From Gracilibacillus sp. YIM 98692 (GTDB taxonomy: Bacteria > Bacillota > Bacilli > Bacillales > Amphibacillaceae), in NCBI RefSeq assembly GCF_010993965.1, contig NZ_WIXM01000006.1, positions 4,529 to 68,528 on the forward strand: DNA of 64,000 bases, given 5' to 3'. Each line of letters opens with the position of its first letter. Positions within the stretch are counted from its first letter, which is position 1. Shown one piece after another: positions 63,603 to 64,000 of the stretch. The position numbers and the translations under genes were made by a program. The notes beneath the pieces are model-generated. The model made no database searches, had not been told where the DNA came from, and worked only from the letters and a program-made list of their open reading frames with translations.

Positions 63603-64000
63603 TTTTTAACCACTCTCTAATTTTTACTTTGTTATTCGTTACTTGTCGTTCTATGACCGCTCGTTCCACTTGTTGCAAGTATTTTGCTATCCAAGGCCCT
63701 TTAGGTTTGTCAGGAAATAATGATAGTAGATCATTTCCGGTGATAGCCAACTCCTGTCGATCTTGAATAGGTAATCGTTCTTTCTCCATTCGCAACTGAT
63801 CTAAATCAAGCTGATCCTTTATATATATACCATATAGTTTTACAAAGTCTGGCAATAGATATGTGGGTGTTTGGTAGATAGTCCATGTTGATTGATTCGG
63901 ATATTGTTTTACAGAGTCACTTAAAATCATTGCTTCATTTTTTGTCTTATTAGATAATTTCCACGCTTTTATCCAATTTTGAATCGTAATGGATGGTTGG
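63583..64000 (-). CDS. cca: CCA tRNA nucleotidyltransferase, 3' part
   Basis: The frame runs off the right edge. The 139 visible codons (PSITIQNWIKAWKLSNKTKN, and the C-terminal PKGPWIAKYLQQVERAVIER) are the tail domain of the bacterial CCA-adding enzyme, just before birA as in B. subtilis. The catalytic head is outside the window. Confidence 0.9.
   Translation of the reverse strand, partial: QPSITIQNWIKAWKLSNKTKNEAMILSDSVKQYPNQSTWTIYQTPTYLLPDFVKLYGIYIKDQLDLDQLRMEKERLPIQDRQELAITGNDLLSLFPDKPKGPWIAKYLQQVERAVIERQVTNNKVKIREWLKNEAFFT

Overview
The window is low-GC DNA from a spore-forming, Gram-positive member of the Bacillaceae. The right half follows the Bacillus subtilis order for ypeP, ypsC, rnpB, gpsB, ypsA, cotD, yppE, sspM, recU, ponA, nth, dnaD, aspB, ypmB, ypmA, dinG, panD, panC, panB, birA and cca. 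Strong AGGAGG-type ribosome sites, frequent TTG/GTG starts, a CotD coat protein and an SspM spore protein support this. An Oceanobacillus/Virgibacillus-like genus is plausible, but that is inference.

Layout. Positions 1-5,340 are a graveyard: a frameshifted membrane protein, the C-terminal part of an L-lactate dehydrogenase, one intact DapA-like aldolase, an intact small acidic protein, and a tyrosine recombinase with two in-frame nonsense codons. Positions 5,340-26,915 are an accessory island. It holds a two-gene CBASS system (2TM-SAVED effector and AGS-C-type CD-NTase), a 1,603-residue helicase-nuclease, several frameshifted unknown genes, a decapitated S-layer gene with a detached 3' end, a secreted unknown protein, and remnants of a SIR2 gene, an IS21 transposase, a serine recombinase, an HNH-like phage gene and a zinc-ribbon repeat gene. 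From 26,915 to the end the DNA is compact housekeeping sequence: Rieske oxidoreductase, S58 peptidase, acylphosphatase, 7Fe ferredoxin, MsrAB, SbcDC, Tat export, folate/thymidylate genes, a wall hydrolase, a cold-shock protein, RNase P RNA, cell division and spore coat genes, RecU/PBP1, Nth, DnaD, DinG, the pantothenate operon, BirA and the 3' part of cca.

The most notable structural observation is that the island is bracketed by two direct copies of a recombinase locus. One has a full-length dead recombinase (4,077-5,027); the other has only its N-terminal codons (26,573-26,714). Upstream of each start lies a 29-bp palindrome whose sequence differs between copies by a compensatory base pair. 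It is followed 35-36 bp later by the identical 18-mer TAGTTAACATAATATATA, after which similarity stops. This looks like the end of an undescribed mobile element family.

The CBASS pair and the helicase-nuclease are intact and probably defend against phage. Most genes around them are broken, so the island appears to be decaying except for the defence genes. All calls come from reading the sequence; no database search was run.
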